Below the pieces are notes generated by a model. That model saw nothing but the letters and a program-made list of their open reading frames with translations. It had not been told where the DNA came from and ran no database searches. A DNA stretch of 7,235 nucleotides from Reyranella sp. (GTDB taxonomy: Bacteria > Pseudomonadota > Alphaproteobacteria > Reyranellales > Reyranellaceae): the NCBI GenBank assembly GCA_030681635.1, contig JAUXRT010000493.1, positions 1 to 7,235 on the forward strand. The letters run 5' to 3'. Every line of letters begins with the position of its first letter. The first letter of the stretch is position 1. Both the position numbers and the translations under genes were made by a program. Below, piece after piece: positions 6,425 to 7,235 of this stretch.

Positions 6425-7117
6425 ATGCCCAATCAGCTCACCCTCGAGCTCACCTTGCCACCGCCAACCTATGCCCGCGAAGACTTTGTCGCAGCCGGCG
6501 GCAACCGCGAGGCGCTGGCCTGGGTCGACCGCTGGCCCGACTGGCCGGCACCGGCGCTGGCGTTGAGCGGTCCGTCCGGTTGCGGCAAGACCCATCTCTC
6601 CCGGATCTGGGCGGCCCGCGCGGGTGCGTCCGTGGTCGATGGCACTGACCTCGAAGGCAAGAGCGTGGCCGATCTGTCCGACATGGCAGCAGCCTCACCC
6701 ACGATCGTCGTCGAGGGCGCGGATCGCGCACCGGAGCGGGCCCTGTTTCATCTCTACAATCTGATGCGCGAGCGTGGCGGCTCCTTGTTGCTGACGTCTG
6801 CTCTGCCGCCGGCTCACTGGTCGATCGCCTTGCCCGACCTGGCGTCTCGGCTGCGGGCGGCACCTGCCGTGGCCCTGGCACCTCCGGATGACGAGTTGCT
6901 GGGATCGATCATCCTGAAGCAGCTCGGCGACAGGCAATTGCATGCCGGCGCCGGCGTCGTGCAGTATCTGGTGTCGCACATGGAACGGTCGGCGGAAGCC
7001 GCACGGCGGGTCGTGGCGGCGCTCGATCGCCGTGGATTGATCGAGCAGCGGGAGATTGATCGCCGATTGGCTGCCGATGTCGTGGGAGAGTTGTCCGGCA
7101 TGCCGCCGACGACATAG
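6425..7117 (+). CDS. hdaA: Hda/HdaA-type DnaA-related regulatory inactivator
   Basis: Hda proteins join the DNA-loaded beta clamp and drive hydrolysis of ATP bound to DnaA, limiting chromosome replication to once per cycle. From ATG 6425 the product has 230 residues, near E. coli Hda (233). It lacks the DNA-binding domain IV of DnaA. Near the N-terminus QLTLEL (4-9) matches the clamp-binding motif of Hda. Walker A is GPSGCGKTH (49-57). The Walker B position reads TIVVEGAD (93-100), with Glu97 where Asp is usual. FHLYNLMRERG (108-118) and LLLTSALPP (121-129) correspond to the Hda helix and sensor 1. LPDLASRL (136-143) carries the likely arginine finger Arg142. HMERSAEAARR (185-195) is the sensor 2 region. 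An in-frame ATG at 6407 would add six residues and overlap the permease by 11 bases. I prefer 6425, seven bases after that stop, because the clamp motif then sits at the usual depth. Confidence 0.88.
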   Translation: MPNQLTLELTLPPPTYAREDFVAAGGNREALAWVDRWPDWPAPALALSGPSGCGKTHLSRIWAARAGASVVDGTDLEGKSVADLSDMAAASPTIVVEGADRAPERALFHLYNLMRERGGSLLLTSALPPAHWSIALPDLASRLRAAPAVALAPPDDELLGSIILKQLGDRQLHAGAGVVQYLVSHMERSAEAARRVVAALDRRGLIEQREIDRRLAADVVGELSGMPPTT

Positions 7118-7123
7118 GGAGGA
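7118..7123 (+). promoter_or_regulatory. Ribosome binding site deciding the start of the last gene
   Basis: GGAGGA is the strongest Shine-Dalgarno match in the window. It begins right after the hdaA stop. Two ATGs follow in frame at 7124 and 7127. The first leaves no spacer and the second leaves three bases, so the second is the better start. Confidence 0.7.
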
Positions 7124-7126
7124 ATG

Positions 7127-7235
7127 ATGAGAAGGCTTGTTCTGGTTGCTTTGCTTGCAGTGTTTGCGCCGGCCGTTTCCGCTCACGCGCAATCGGTCAT
7201 GGGCACCTGGCTCACCGCTTCGGGCAAGGCGCAGG
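7127..7235 (+). CDS. Secreted protein, probable DUF2147 family (N-terminal fragment, runs off the window)
   Basis: Only 36 codons are present. They start with a clear signal peptide: MRR, then the hydrophobic LVLVALLAVFAPAVSA, with a likely cleavage after AHA (residues 19-21). The mature part begins QSVMGTWLTASGKAQ. The G-T-W-L-T-x-x-G-K-A pattern is how mature DUF2147 proteins typically begin; these are small periplasmic or secreted proteins of unknown function with a beta-barrel-like fold. The fragment is too short for certainty. The gene begins nine bases after the hdaA stop and has a strong ribosome binding site of its own. It probably belongs to the same transcript but is translated independently. 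An ATG at 7124 is the other possible start. Confidence 0.65.
   Translation, partial: MRRLVLVALLAVFAPAVSAHAQSVMGTWLTASGKAQ

Noticed and set aside
5239..6432. 397-codon open frame on the minus strand opposite the permease gene
   Set aside because: It is antisense to a permease with clear family motifs. Its product is an Arg/His/Asp/Gln-rich sequence typical of a reversed membrane-protein gene.
1..7235. CRISPR array, mobile element, phage or defence cassette
   Set aside because: No regularly spaced repeats, transposase motifs, terminal inverted repeats or defence-protein domains were seen. Every gene reads as core or conserved alphaproteobacterial.

Overview
The window reads as a core chromosomal segment of a high-GC alphaproteobacterium. 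The evidence is codon use strongly biased to G or C in third positions, a DnaA-related HdaA-type protein, an alphaproteobacterial small aa3 oxidase subunit, and the gene order purN-purM / DUF2066 / AI-2E-type permease / hdaA. From memory, variants of that order recur in Rhodospirillales and Rhizobiales. I cannot fix the genus. I see no insertion sequence, prophage, tRNA, rRNA or CRISPR array.

Layout. (1) Bases 1-1508, minus strand: an ABC-F translation-factor ATPase of the YheS type, cut off by the left edge. (2) Bases 1509-1632: a divergent intergenic region with a plausible ndk promoter. (3) Bases 1633-2055, plus strand: ndk, nucleoside diphosphate kinase. (4) Bases 2085-2120: a strong hairpin with A residues on one side and T residues on the other, shared as terminator by the two genes that converge on it. 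(5) Bases 2140-4155, minus strand: purM, then purN, then a small gene for an aa3-type cytochrome oxidase subunit IV-like membrane protein. (6) Bases 4156-4231: a short divergent control region holding a perfect 10-bp direct repeat and an inverted repeat. (7) Bases 4232-7117, plus strand: a tightly packed run of a secreted DUF2066 protein, an AI-2E/PerM-family permease and an Hda/HdaA-type replication regulator. It is followed closely by the start of a secreted, probably DUF2147, protein that runs off the right edge.

Functionally, the left half is nucleotide supply and translation. PurM and PurN act in de novo purine synthesis, Ndk balances nucleoside triphosphates, and the ABC-F protein acts on the ribosome. 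The right half links two poorly characterised envelope proteins to a DnaA-inactivating factor by likely translational coupling: a 4-base stop/start overlap, then a 7-base gap.

I did not find a convincing undescribed system. The points most worth a second look are the repeat structures between purM and the DUF2066 gene, the unusual TTG start of purM with a 4-codon mini-ORF overlapping it, the two-helix form of the oxidase subunit, and the DUF2066-permease-hdaA linkage.
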